From: Nannocystis exedens
GTDB lineage: Bacteria; Myxococcota_A; Polyangia; Polyangiales; Polyangiaceae
Length of the DNA: 64,000 nucleotides
Direction: 5' to 3'
Assembly (NCBI GenBank): GCA_945861885.1
Contig: CAMAVR010000001.1
Span: 1-64,000, forward strand
Shown: positions 42,326 to 50,675 of the stretch, piece by piece
How positions within the stretch are numbered: position 1 is the first letter of the stretch
Layout of the letters: every line of letters starts with the position of its first letter
The notes under the pieces: model-generated
What the model saw: only the letters and a program-made list of their open reading frames with translations
Database searches by the model: none
Told to the model about the DNA's origin: nothing
Position numbers and translations under genes: made by a program

Positions 42326-43198
42326 TCACTCAATGTTCTGCACCTGCTCCCGCATCCGCTCAATCTCCGCTTTTACTTCTACGACCGCGTGACTCACTTG
42401 CGCATCGGCGCTTTTCGCACCGACCGTGTTGACTTCGCGAGCCATCTCTTGCAGCAAAAAATCGAGGCGCCGACCCACGGCCTCATCGCGCACGAGAAGC
42501 GATGATAATTGCACGCAGTGGCTTTCAAGTCGCGTTAGCTCTTCGCAAATATCGATTCTCTCGGCAAATACGGCAATTTCTTGCTCCATCCGCCCCACGT
42601 CGCACTCGACGTCGATCGACGCGCGAAGGCGCTCGGCCCGTTCTCGGAGGCGCCGCCTGTGAGCTTCGATCACATCGGGAGCGCGCCCTTCGACATGCCT
42701 TGCGAGCGTACGCACGGTTTGAACGCGCTTCACCAAATCGTCGGTCAGAGCGCGCCCTTCACGCAGGCGCATCCCATTGAGCGCTTCTGCGGCGTGCTCA
42801 AACGCTATCGTTGCCGCTTCACGCACCTGCGCCAAATCGCGCTCAATCGCCGACACGTACAAATCGGGGACGTTGTTGAGCAACGACAGCGGCACTTCAG
42901 CCCCCGGCGCAAGCTCATCGCGCAAATCGCAAAAAGCTTTGTAAGCGCCTTTCGCGCGATCGCGATCGAGCACCGACCCCGACAAGACGATCCCCTCAAG
43001 ACGAAGCGTCATTTCAAACCGACCGCGATTAAACCGATCGCGCGCGAGATGTTCAACGAATGTCATGATGTCTTGCAGCTCACGAGGGACACGAACCCTC
43101 AAGTCGAGAAAGCGATGGTTGACCCCTCGAATCTCAACAATCAGCTTTCCCGCACCGAGTGGACTCTCACCTGTTCCGAAGCCAGTCATACTTCGCAT
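42326..43198 (-). CDS. yicC: YicC-family endoribonuclease
   Basis: The 290-residue protein belongs to the YicC/YloC family, recently shown to be RNases. The start MRSMTGFGTGES is diagnostic, as are IRGVNHRFLDLRVRVPREL and the C-terminal RRLDFLLQEMAREVNTVGAKS with its ending EVKAEIERMREQVQNIE. The ATG at 43198 is used because the family begins at MRSMTGFG. Its coupling with gmk is conserved in many bacteria. The next upstream gene encodes a Zn-ribbon protein, 13 bases away. Confidence 0.94.
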   Translation of the reverse strand: MRSMTGFGTGESPLGAGKLIVEIRGVNHRFLDLRVRVPRELQDIMTFVEHLARDRFNRGRFEMTLRLEGIVLSGSVLDRDRAKGAYKAFCDLRDELAPGAEVPLSLLNNVPDLYVSAIERDLAQVREAATIAFEHAAEALNGMRLREGRALTDDLVKRVQTVRTLARHVEGRAPDVIEAHRRRLRERAERLRASIDVECDVGRMEQEIAVFAERIDICEELTRLESHCVQLSSLLVRDEAVGRRLDFLLQEMAREVNTVGAKSADAQVSHAVVEVKAEIERMREQVQNIE

Positions 43199-43211
43199 AG
43201 GTGTGGAATAA

Positions 43212-43529
43212 TTATTTTTTGTTAAAGATGGAATCCAACTTTGCTCTAGCCGATGCGATTCTTGAACTATTGTCTTCGGGGGCTCCACTGCGAAATGTGA
43301 AAAAGGTGCAGCGATTGGCCGATTCGCGGTCAGGTATATATTCGGCAATATGTTCTCTGCACTGGTTGTAGGCAGAAGGGTCCCAGTGCTCGCAGTTCTT
43401 GCAGCAGTGCATATCGACACTGCAGTGCGGGCAAGTATCCGCGCGCTGCATCTTCACATCGAACACAAGCGAGCCGCGGCATTTGTGGCAAAAGTGCGAC
43501 TTTTCTTCGACCTTAGGTATCCAGCCCAT
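43212..43529 (-). CDS. Small zinc-ribbon protein
   Basis: The 105-residue protein has several Cys pairs (CHKC, CPHC, CCKNC) plus single Cys and His residues (HCCKNCEHWDPSAYNQCREH and a later NRCTFF), so it should bind two or more zinc ions. It begins MGWIPKVEEKSHFCHKCRGSL, a form I associate with short proteins encoded next to yicC in delta-proteobacteria; that is from memory. The gene sits seven bases after DUF507 and 13 bases before yicC, so it is cotranscribed. A role in nucleic-acid binding is possible but unproven. Confidence 0.85.
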   Translation of the reverse strand: MGWIPKVEEKSHFCHKCRGSLVFDVKMQRADTCPHCSVDMHCCKNCEHWDPSAYNQCREHIAEYIPDRESANRCTFFTFRSGAPEDNSSRIASARAKLDSIFNKK

Positions 43530-43536
43530 GGCTAAA

Positions 43537-44046
43537 CTACAGCCCCTTCTTCCGCCGAGTAAGCTCCATCACTTTCCCGTACTCAATGTCCCAATCGCGT
43601 GTCCCCTCTTTCAGGTGACGCAGCTGGGCTCGCACTTCGCCGTCTAGGGCATCGCCCTCGGCCATATGCTTTTTGAACACGGGCGCCATCAGCCGCCTTA
43701 GCTCGACATCTTCGCAAAAAATCTCGTCGATGTTTTGCGAGTAGTGGAGCATCTCGACGACTTGGTCGAGCAGGTAGTCGAGCGCTTCGTCGCCGGTTTT
43801 AATCCCTTTTTCGGCCGCGGCGAGCGCTTTTATCCGCCCGAATTCGGACTGACTGCGCCCCGTGCTTTCGATGATCTCTTTGGCGCGCTCGGACGCCTCT
43901 CGATCGTCGTTCAAATATTGGGTCAACACCGAAGCGACATCGGCTTCGGCTTCGCGCGGCGCCGACACATCAATTTGCTCACCTGCGGTAAGCACGCGCA
44001 CCACCTCCGTCGCGATCGACGCTACTTTTCCCGCATAAAGACGCAT
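43537..44046 (-). CDS. DUF507 family protein
   Basis: The 169-residue protein matches DUF507, a helical family found mainly in delta-proteobacteria and relatives. It starts MRLYAGKVASIATEVVRVL, contains LDYLLDQVVEMLHYSQNIDEIF, and ends with a basic EYGKVMELTRRKKGL. No function is known. The position between the RelA/SpoT-like gene and the Zn-ribbon/yicC pair, with gaps of 13 and 7 bases, argues for a role linked to RNA or nucleotide metabolism, but only by context. Confidence 0.88.
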   Translation of the reverse strand: MRLYAGKVASIATEVVRVLTAGEQIDVSAPREAEADVASVLTQYLNDDREASERAKEIIESTGRSQSEFGRIKALAAAEKGIKTGDEALDYLLDQVVEMLHYSQNIDEIFCEDVELRRLMAPVFKKHMAEGDALDGEVRAQLRHLKEGTRDWDIEYGKVMELTRRKKGL

Positions 44047-44059
44047 AATTTGTTCCTCA

Positions 44060-45118
44060 TCATTTGCTGGGGCGTGGATTTAGACGCAAGCGCCGCATCA
44101 CCGCCAGCTTTTGCCGCTCTTTGTACGCCGCATGTGATGCCTCACCAAGCTCATTTTTCGTGTCGGTCTCATGATCTACAATTTGGAATTCGCAGATGAC
44201 GAAGATAATTCGCCCGTACTTGTCGATCGCATTCGGTGGCGCGCGCTCTAAAATGCGAGTCGGCAGGCGCACCGGCATATCGACGACGAAATGGAGCACT
44301 CGGTACGATTCAGCGCTAAATTGGTTGGGCGAACGCGAAAACCCCCCATCGGTATCGGCCTGCAGTTGCGGATATTGCTCGCGAAGATTGGGAAATCCGG
44401 CACAAAACTCCTGAAAATCAAACACCGAGTTTTCGCTTTGGCCGGGGACGATATAGCTGAACGGGAAGAGCGTACGCGTCAGGTAGTGCAAGATCGGCAG
44501 GATGTCGTGGACGTGCCGAACGACGATTCGAAAGCGCAATTTGTCGTAAATTTGCGCGGCAATTGTGTCTTGTTTTGAGAGAAGCTTCGTGTAGAGCGAA
44601 TCTTTGTTCTTCCGCCCGCCGACGAACTCGATGACGGGGTGGGCATGGGCGAGCATGTTCCCAATCACGCGGTAGACCTTCTCTTCGACCGCCTGAAAGA
44701 CCTCCTGGTCGCTCATTGGCAGCACGAAGAGGAGCTCGCGCCCATCGAGGTGATGGATGATGTGCATGCACTTCAAAATGCTGCAGGCGCAGACCTGGCG
44801 GTGCCCCTGGCCGCTTGCCATCAGCATCAGCTCCGCCGTCGTTGCGCTCGCGACCGCTTTTGGAACAGGAAAATTAAATTGGCGATGGAGGTAGCCAATG
44901 GCCTGCTGCTTCAGGCTTTCGAGGCGCTCGCAATCGGCCTGATCGTCGAGACGGAACTCTTGCGCGGCGATCGCCTCAGCGACTTCGCGTTCAGATGTGT
45001 AGCTTAGACGGTGCCAATCGATGACTGAGTCGCCCGATAAAATTAGGCGAATCGCCTCGATATCGGCGAGAGAAAATTCATCAACGGGGATGAGGCGATG
45101 CGGATGAGGAGCGCTCAT
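44060..45118 (-). CDS. RelA/SpoT-like nucleotidyltransferase family protein (TIGR04552-like)
   Basis: The 352-residue protein resembles the delta-proteobacterial family I recall as TIGR04552. In its middle it shows G-R169-K-N-K-D-S-L-Y-T-K178, then YDKLRFRIVV and later CEFQIVD. These correspond in order and spacing to the RelA/SpoT synthetase motifs (R-x-K-x-x-S-x-x-x-K, D-x-x-G-x-R-x-x-V, E-x-Q-I). A (p)ppGpp-type or related activity is therefore possible. The Gly of the D-x-x-G-x-R motif is not conserved, so activity is unproven. It may head the operon that contains gmk, whose product guanylate kinase is a known (p)ppGpp target in some bacteria. Confidence 0.65.
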   Translation of the reverse strand: MSAPHPHRLIPVDEFSLADIEAIRLILSGDSVIDWHRLSYTSEREVAEAIAAQEFRLDDQADCERLESLKQQAIGYLHRQFNFPVPKAVASATTAELMLMASGQGHRQVCACSILKCMHIIHHLDGRELLFVLPMSDQEVFQAVEEKVYRVIGNMLAHAHPVIEFVGGRKNKDSLYTKLLSKQDTIAAQIYDKLRFRIVVRHVHDILPILHYLTRTLFPFSYIVPGQSENSVFDFQEFCAGFPNLREQYPQLQADTDGGFSRSPNQFSAESYRVLHFVVDMPVRLPTRILERAPPNAIDKYGRIIFVICEFQIVDHETDTKNELGEASHAAYKERQKLAVMRRLRLNPRPSK

Positions 45119-45152
45119 GGGCGCCGTGATGGTACACGATCGGGGGCGCGAA

Positions 45153-45401
45153 CTAGCTTAGCAGTTCGCCTTTTTCGACCGGCGTGCTCACGGTCGAATC
45201 TGAAATTTGCACTTGCGTCACGGCTGGCTGCGACAATGCTGCCGCGGCGCCGTGACGACCAAGCGACAATGTGCCGAAGAAGATTCCTAAGGTAACAGCG
45301 AGAACGGCAACGTGACCGAGGACCGCACCAGACACGCCTGCAACCGCACCTGCAACCGCAACGGGCGCCAGCGCAACTAGGTATAAAGGTCGTAACTTCA
45401 T
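45153..45401 (-). CDS. Small membrane protein, unknown
   Basis: The 82-residue product starts MKLRPLYLVALAPVAVAGAVAG and continues with a second hydrophobic stretch (VLGHVAVLAVTLGIFFGTLSL), so it should span the inner membrane once or twice with a short polar C-terminus. GGAG lies nine bases upstream of its ATG on the coding strand. It lies 34 bases upstream of the RelA/SpoT-like gene and could be the first gene of that operon. There is no recognisable family. Confidence 0.6.
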   Translation of the reverse strand: MKLRPLYLVALAPVAVAGAVAGVSGAVLGHVAVLAVTLGIFFGTLSLGRHGAAAALSQPAVTQVQISDSTVSTPVEKGELLS

Positions 45402-45586
45402 TGTTTCGCTCCAAACGTTTCGAACGTCGCGCCGGCACCATGGTGGTGCGCGTCGCTTATTAACTTCACTCTTACTTACGCCCCCTTGTATCGGGCCCTT
45501 GAGTTCGCGATCAACAAAAAGTCACCGAATTGGCGCACAATCGTCGGAAATGAAGCAAAAACGCGTGTAAAGCCACTTGTCACGGC

Positions 45587-45988
45587 TTATCTAACTGCCA
45601 GGGGGCAGGCTATCGCACTACCCCCTTCGTTGAGCGAGATGACGGTTGTTTGGTTCGACATCAGTGTCGCTTGTCTGCGAATCGAGTGAATTTCACCATC
45701 GACGACCACTTCCACCTCGATGGTGTACGCGCCGTCTGCGAGACGAAACGTTGTTGTAGTGGCTCGCGCGGCATCTCCGTTCGGATAGTTGAACGCGATC
45801 TCACGCAAAGATTCATCGGGTGAATCGGCTTCGGCGATACCGATTCGTAAATTGTGAACGTGCGGCGCACACTCGCCGAGAACAATTCGTAGCGCTTGGT
45901 CGCGAGGAAGTTTAGGCGACGTGATCAGCGCGATCGCCGGCAAGCCGATCACCAGGAGCGCTGAAGCTTTTTTCCACACTGGGTTCAT
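45587..45988 (-). CDS. Small secreted or membrane-anchored protein, unknown
   Basis: The 133-residue protein has a basic N-terminus and a hydrophobic segment (KKASALLVIGLPAIALITS) that could be a signal or anchor. The mature part is rich in beta-strand (TTTFRLADGAYTIEVEVVVDGE and TLMSNQTTVISLNEG), like a small carboxypeptidase-regulatory or Ig-like fold. It follows the cytochrome gene on the same strand with two bases between them, so the two are probably cotranscribed. No function is recognised. Confidence 0.65.
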   Translation of the reverse strand: MNPVWKKASALLVIGLPAIALITSPKLPRDQALRIVLGECAPHVHNLRIGIAEADSPDESLREIAFNYPNGDAARATTTTFRLADGAYTIEVEVVVDGEIHSIRRQATLMSNQTTVISLNEGGSAIACPLAVR

Positions 45989-45990
45989 GA

Positions 45991-46452
45991 TCAGAGCCCA
46001 CGCACGGCGCGAATGCGTGCAACAAGCGCGCGAATCGTCGAGTCAGGCAGCTCAAATTTAGGCATTTTTCCGCGCCCTTCGCGGATTGTCGACGCGATTG
46101 CGTCGTCGCTTGTTTTCGCTTGCCACGCTTCGCTCGTGAGGTCGCGTGCGCCGACTACGCCGCCGACGGGACCATCACCTTTGCCAAAATCGCCGTGGCA
46201 GTTGGCGCACTGAGCCGCCCAAACGCGATCGGCCAGCAGGCGCGTTTCGTTGGCGGCGCGCGCTTCCGGCGTCTCGATGGCGGCTACTCCGCCAGCTTTT
46301 TTCGCCGCTTCTGCCGCTGCAAAACGCTCATCGGCGCCATGATCGGTCGGCTTCCACGCGGTGGCTTTTGAGGGCGACGGGGGACGGTCGCAACCGCCAA
46401 GGGCGACCGACAGAGAGGCCAAAACTATAAAAACTCCGAAAGGATATCTCAT
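45991..46452 (-). CDS. Lipoprotein mono-haem cytochrome c
   Basis: The 153-residue protein has a lipoprotein signal (SVALGGC, Cys about 21) and a single class-I cytochrome domain. The haem site CANCH is followed by GDFGKGDGPVGG, and the distal Met ligand is in GRGKMPKFEL near residue 130. It should be an electron carrier at the periplasmic face of a membrane. The ATG at 46452 is chosen; the longer frame adds 16 residues without signal character. It is divergent from apeO, with a single-arm repeat element between them. Confidence 0.85.
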   Translation of the reverse strand: MRYPFGVFIVLASLSVALGGCDRPPSPSKATAWKPTDHGADERFAAAEAAKKAGGVAAIETPEARAANETRLLADRVWAAQCANCHGDFGKGDGPVGGVVGARDLTSEAWQAKTSDDAIASTIREGRGKMPKFELPDSTIRALVARIRAVRGL

Positions 46453-46523
46453 AAAGTGGGCGCCAACCGTACGTGCAAGATCGCCTAAGTGCCACTCCAA
46501 GAGTATAACAAGCGCCAGGAAAA

Positions 46524-46557
46524 CCCGTAAACGTGCCCGTGCCCGTAAACGTGCCCG
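46524..46557. repeat. Single-arm CCCGTAAACGTGCCCG element upstream of apeO
   Basis: Two 16-mers in left-arm orientation at 46524-46539 and 46542-46557 lie in the 132-base gap between the divergent cytochrome and apeO genes. The promoter region of the aryl-polyene cluster must share this gap with the element. Confidence 0.9.
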
Positions 46558-46584
46558 GCTTTATCTCGGCCACGAAAATCACCA

Positions 46585-47751
46585 ATGCAAACCCGATACG
46601 CAATCACAGCAACCGCACTAGCAAACACAGCCAGCGCAAGCACCGAAAGCGTGATCGACCAAGTTTTCTCAGGCATTTCAAGGCTAGTGCCCCCATCCCC
46701 GCACTTTGCCCCGCCGTTTAAAATCGTCGTAGGCGAAATGCTAAATCTCCCGCCAGCAGCGGAAATCGCGAGCCAATACGACACGCGCCTTCTGCGAATT
46801 GCGATGCTCGGCATCCGGCAAATTGAGAAGCAGGTGCGCGCGGCAGTGTCGAAGTATGGCGGCAAGCGCGTCGCGTTCGTCTTCGGCACATGCACCGGAG
46901 GTCTCGATCGCACCGAAGCGGCCTACAAAAAGCTCCGCGTCGGCGAGCCTGCCAAAGGGTACGATTTTGAAACGATGCATCCGCTGCACGTCGTGCCGTC
47001 GCAGATTGCGCGCTATCTCGGCGTCGAAGGGGTGGTCACTGTGATCTCGACCGCCTGCTCGTCGAGCGCAAAAGCGGTCGGCGTAGCGACGCGATTGCTC
47101 CGCGCCGGAGTTGCCGATGCCGTTCTTGTTGGCGGCGCCGATTCGTTGTCGCTAACGACGCTCTACGGCTTTTACTCACTCGGCGCGCTCTCCAGCCAAA
47201 CAACGCGCCCTTTTTCGGTCGAACGCGACGGTATCTCGCTCGGTGAAGGGTGCGGTTTTATTCTGATCGACGGGCACGCACAGGCGCCCACGGTTGTCGT
47301 CGGTGTCGGCGAGAGTTCCGATGCTCACCATTTGTCAGCGCCAGACCCAAACGGCAAAGGGGCGTCGATCGCAATGCGAAGTGCACTCGCAGAGGCCGGC
47401 ATGTCGGCAAGCGAAGTAGACTACATCAACGCGCACGGCACCGGGACAGTGCACAACGACGCGAGCGAAGGGCACGCGATGGTCGGCGTTTTTGGCGAAA
47501 AAACCGCGATTTCATCGACCAAAGCGGTCACCGGCCACATGCTCGGCGCAGGGGGGATCACCGAAGTTATTTTCGCAAGCGAGGCGATCAAGCTCGGCGT
47601 CGTGCCGCCCAATGTGACAAGCGGCCCGATTGACCCCATTGTCGCCGGTCGCATCGTGTGCGAAGCGCGGCGAATGCCGGTGCGTATCGCGATGAGCAAT
47701 TCGTTTGGCTTCGGGGGGACGAACGCATCTGTGGTGGTAGCGGCATCATGA
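46585..47751 (+). CDS. apeO: Aryl-polyene ketosynthase (KS-alpha)
   Basis: The 388-residue beta-ketoacyl-ACP synthase is the catalytic half of the polyene-extending synthase. The Cys-His-His triad is C158 (TACSSSAKA), H284 (NAHGTGTVHND) and H318 (KAVTGHMLGAGG). In characterised APE systems ApeO pairs with the inactive ApeC to build the polyene from malonyl-ACP. Here apeC follows directly with an ATGA overlap, which supports the same heterodimer. The start is the ATG at 46585; no strong ribosome site is visible. The repeat element at 46524-46557 lies just upstream. Confidence 0.9.
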   Translation: MQTRYAITATALANTASASTESVIDQVFSGISRLVPPSPHFAPPFKIVVGEMLNLPPAAEIASQYDTRLLRIAMLGIRQIEKQVRAAVSKYGGKRVAFVFGTCTGGLDRTEAAYKKLRVGEPAKGYDFETMHPLHVVPSQIARYLGVEGVVTVISTACSSSAKAVGVATRLLRAGVADAVLVGGADSLSLTTLYGFYSLGALSSQTTRPFSVERDGISLGEGCGFILIDGHAQAPTVVVGVGESSDAHHLSAPDPNGKGASIAMRSALAEAGMSASEVDYINAHGTGTVHNDASEGHAMVGVFGEKTAISSTKAVTGHMLGAGGITEVIFASEAIKLGVVPPNVTSGPIDPIVAGRIVCEARRMPVRIAMSNSFGFGGTNASVVVAAS

Positions 47752-48521
47752 GCCAACAATTTACGCCGCTCTACGTTCGCGGATACGCATTTTTCAGCCC
47801 AGAATACGCCACGATCGACGATGCGTTCGGCGATCAAAAGCGTGAGCCTATCGAGCCAAAATTTCCAATCGTGCCGGGGCGCCTAAGGCGGTTTACGAGC
47901 CGCGTGACGCAAATGCACCTGGAAGTCGCCGGTGATGCGCTCACGCGTGCTAGCGAGCCGCCATCGGGGGTAGTCGCCGTATTTTCAACGGCGATGGGCG
48001 AGCTGTCGACCGCGATCGAGCTGCTCGACGGGATTTTCACAGAGCACGCGACAAGCGCCGCAAGGTTTACCCAGAGTGTGCACAACACCCCCTCGGGCCT
48101 CTTTTCGATTGCAACCGGCAACACGATGCCGTCGACGACGGTGGTCACTGGGCCAAGCACGTTCGCGACAGCGATTCTCGAAGCGGCGCTGCTTGCCCAG
48201 GCTGACACTGTGCTCCTCACATGCGCCGACGATGCGTTCCCGAAAGTGCTGCGCGAAAGTGTCGGACCATCGCTTGCGGTCGCGATTGTTTTGTCGCGCG
48301 ATAAAAAGAACGCGCTCGCAAAATTGACGCTTGAGCTCCGTGACAGCGCTGCGAGCGAGCCTGCACTTCCGGAGCACCTAGCGCCGAATGCCGCTGCGTT
48401 AGCGCTCATAACAGTGAAATCAATCGAGAAAAAAAGCCGATCAAGCGTCGAGCTCGCGTTATCGCCTCTAACGTCGATCGTCATTCAGTGCGAGCCTATG
48501 AGCTCTGCGGTGGTCACGTAG
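47748..48521 (+). CDS. apeC: Ketosynthase chain-length-factor-like protein
   Basis: The 257-residue protein is a short ketosynthase-fold partner (beta-ketoacyl synthase N-terminal, PF13723 type). At the position where an active ketosynthase has its Cys it reads TVVTGPSTFATA, so it lacks the nucleophile and must be non-catalytic, as expected for the chain-length factor ApeC. It overlaps apeO by four bases (ATGA), which fixes the start. Its last 37 bases overlap the end of a convergent lipoprotein gene. Confidence 0.85.
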   Translation: MSQQFTPLYVRGYAFFSPEYATIDDAFGDQKREPIEPKFPIVPGRLRRFTSRVTQMHLEVAGDALTRASEPPSGVVAVFSTAMGELSTAIELLDGIFTEHATSAARFTQSVHNTPSGLFSIATGNTMPSTTVVTGPSTFATAILEAALLAQADTVLLTCADDAFPKVLRESVGPSLAVAIVLSRDKKNALAKLTLELRDSAASEPALPEHLAPNAAALALITVKSIEKKSRSSVELALSPLTSIVIQCEPMSSAVVT

Positions 48522-49357
48522 TAGGCCGCGTCGGTCGGGAGTTCGCGTTTGAACAACGGCCGGCGGGTGTAAGGCGACTCCTTCAAGGCCCATATCGGCA
48601 CCCCAAACACCGCGGTGCTGAGCCGGTTCATCAGCGCCGCGTCGCTATTCTCGCGCGTCGCCCGAAGAAGCTCTCCAAGCTCGATCGCATACGCTTCTAA
48701 TCCAGGCAAATCGAGCGCGACGTTGCCGTATTTCGAGATCCACGCTTCGATCGGCTGAACCTCAGCTTCTTCATCTTCGGCGACGTGGATGATCTGGAGG
48801 TAGTCAAAGACGTTCTGACGTTTGATTCGTTGAACCTCTAGCGCCGTGTACTTCCCTAATGACATTTCTGCGCGCTTGAATTGCCGACTCGCGCACTCCA
48901 AAAGATTGTATTTGTTGATGAATTGGCCCCACACGTAAAAATCCTCGCCGCTCTTTTCAAGAAAAAACGAATGTTGGTTTGCCCCTCGCGTGCTGAAATC
49001 GAGAGCCATAATACTTCCGTGGTCGGCTGGTGAACTCGCCCAGTCGACGATCGTCTTGAGGAGGGCAGCGGGCGAGTCGACCAACGCACCGTTCTGCCGG
49101 TCGCACTTAACACCGGTGAGACTCTCGAACACGCGGTCGCACGCGCCGTGGCAAGTCGCCCCAGAAACATCAACGGCGCCTGTAAGGACCAACTCCGCGA
49201 CCCGCGAGCCGGGCGAACCGGGCGAACCGGCAGCGCCAGGCTGGGCGCTATGAATGGGAAGGTGGCTTGCCGCGACGCCCGCCTCCGACGAATCGGCGGC
49301 GCAGTGCGCAAGTGTCAGGACAAAAAAGAAAAGAAACGCGCAATTCCGCAGCAACAT
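48485..49357 (-). CDS. Unknown lipoprotein encoded against the aryl-polyene genes
   Basis: The 290-residue protein has a signal with a possible lipobox (FFVLTLAHC, Cys 19; His before Cys is unusual), then a Ser/Gly/Pro linker and a mixed alpha/beta domain (ATCHGACDRVFESLTGVKC, WASSPADHGSIMALDFSTRG). No family was recognised. It is transcribed opposite to the aryl-polyene genes that flank it, and its 3' end overlaps apeC by 37 bases. It therefore splits the plus-strand arm between apeC and apeP. The ATG at 49357 was chosen because it begins the signal peptide; 20 upstream codons are not convincing. Confidence 0.7.
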   Translation of the reverse strand: MLLRNCAFLFFFVLTLAHCAADSSEAGVAASHLPIHSAQPGAAGSPGSPGSRVAELVLTGAVDVSGATCHGACDRVFESLTGVKCDRQNGALVDSPAALLKTIVDWASSPADHGSIMALDFSTRGANQHSFFLEKSGEDFYVWGQFINKYNLLECASRQFKRAEMSLGKYTALEVQRIKRQNVFDYLQIIHVAEDEEAEVQPIEAWISKYGNVALDLPGLEAYAIELGELLRATRENSDAALMNRLSTAVFGVPIWALKESPYTRRPLFKRELPTDAAYYVTTAELIGSH

Positions 49358-49458
49358 TAAGCCTCCGGTCGGCGGGTTGATTAGGAACCGCGTCCGAACT
49401 GGCGGGTCGTACCCCACGAAAGACGTTCGGCCCGAATAATCAAAGCGGCTGCGGACGA

Positions 49459-49956
49459 TTGCGCGCGCCTGACCGCTGGACAGTATTTTTATGCTATATT
49501 CGCGCTATTCGTACATTTCCGCCAATCACCGAACTTTTGCCCCACGAGCCGCCGATGCTGCTGCTCGATCGCGTTGTTGCGGCCACCGACCATTCCGTGA
49601 CTTGCGAAGTTGCGCTGACGAAAGACTTCGTTTTTCTCGAAAACGGGGTCGCTGATGTGCTCGTTTGCGTTGAGTTAGTGGCGCAGACAGTTCGCGCGTA
49701 TGTTGGCCTTCAGCAGCGAGAAAAAGGCGAGCCGCCACAAACAGGTTTTTTGGTCGGCTGCCGAAATGCCGTGTTTTCAAGCGATTGCCTTCGCGAAGGG
49801 GAGCAGCTCATCGTGCAAGCCGAACATGTGTGGGGCGATGGCGCATTCGGAAAGTTTGCGGGGCAGGTCGAGCGGGGCGGCGTTGTGATCGCGTCGATGG
49901 ACGTCAGCGTCGTGCGGCCCGACAGAGTCGGTACCGGCCTCGGGGTTGGCGAATGA
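49459..49956 (+). CDS. apeP: Hot-dog 3-hydroxyacyl-ACP dehydratase
   Basis: The protein of up to 165 residues is a FabA/FabZ-like dehydratase that removes water in each polyene-extension cycle. The active-site His motif is LLPHEPPMLLLDRV, and the second conserved acidic residue sits in VCVELVAQTVRAY. In known systems ApeP forms a heterodimer with ApeI. The start is uncertain: the only standard in-frame start codon is the TTG at 49459, about 26 residues before the conserved His block, while the family usually starts closer. The stop overlaps the apeQ start (ATGA). Confidence 0.85.
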   Translation: MRAPDRWTVFLCYIRAIRTFPPITELLPHEPPMLLLDRVVAATDHSVTCEVALTKDFVFLENGVADVLVCVELVAQTVRAYVGLQQREKGEPPQTGFLVGCRNAVFSSDCLREGEQLIVQAEHVWGDGAFGKFAGQVERGGVVIASMDVSVVRPDRVGTGLGVGE

Positions 49957-50675
49957 CGGGGCGTCGCGCGCTCGTGACTGGCGCCAGTCGCGGTATCGGT
50001 GCGGCGATCGCCGTAGCTCTTGCACGTGATGGCGTCGACGTTGTCATCAACTACGTAAAAAACGAAGCTGCTGCCGAAGCGGTCGCGGCGCAAGTGCGCG
50101 CTTTCGGCAGGATGGCGACGCTCTGTCAGTTTGATGTAGCCGATGCAGAGGCGGCCTCTGCGCGCGTGTCCGAGCTGCTCGCCGCCTCGCCGATCGACAT
50201 TCTCGTCAACAATGCGGGTGTCGTTCACGATGCGCCATTTCCGTCTCTTTCGCGCGAGCACTGGGACAAGATGATGCGCACGTCGCTTGATGGATTTTAC
50301 AACGTCACGCAGCCGCTCGTGATGCCGATGGTTCGGCGAAGGTGGGGGCGCATCATCACGCTCTCGAGCATCTCGGGTGTGATTGGCAATCGCGGTCAGG
50401 TTGGCTATTCGGCCGCCAAAGCCGGGCTGATAGGCGCCACGAAATCGCTCGCCCAAGAGCTCGCAAAGCGAAAAATCACCGTCAACGCAGTCGCGCCAGG
50501 CCTGATCGAAACCGACATGGTCGCAAGCGCCCCCGTAGATGAAATCATGAAGCTCATTCCGATGCAGCGCCTAGGGCGCCCCGACGAAGTGGCCGATCTC
50601 GTGTCGTTCTTGGCGAGCGATCGAGCAAGCTACATCACAGGTCAGGTTATCTCGATCGCCGGAGGGTTCGGTTGA
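49953..50675 (+). CDS. apeQ: 3-ketoacyl-ACP reductase (FabG-like)
   Basis: The 240-residue short-chain dehydrogenase reduces the 3-keto group in each extension cycle with NADPH. The cofactor motif TGASRGIG is near residue 10, NNAG marks the central strand, and the catalytic Ser-Tyr-Lys are in LSSISG and YSAAK. The ending AGGFG is typical of FabG. The ATG at 49953 overlaps the apeP stop and is far better than the longer frame, which adds 56 shadow residues. The stop overlaps the apeR TTG start. Confidence 0.93.
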   Translation: MTGRRALVTGASRGIGAAIAVALARDGVDVVINYVKNEAAAEAVAAQVRAFGRMATLCQFDVADAEAASARVSELLAASPIDILVNNAGVVHDAPFPSLSREHWDKMMRTSLDGFYNVTQPLVMPMVRRRWGRIITLSSISGVIGNRGQVGYSAAKAGLIGATKSLAQELAKRKITVNAVAPGLIETDMVASAPVDEIMKLIPMQRLGRPDEVADLVSFLASDRASYITGQVISIAGGFG

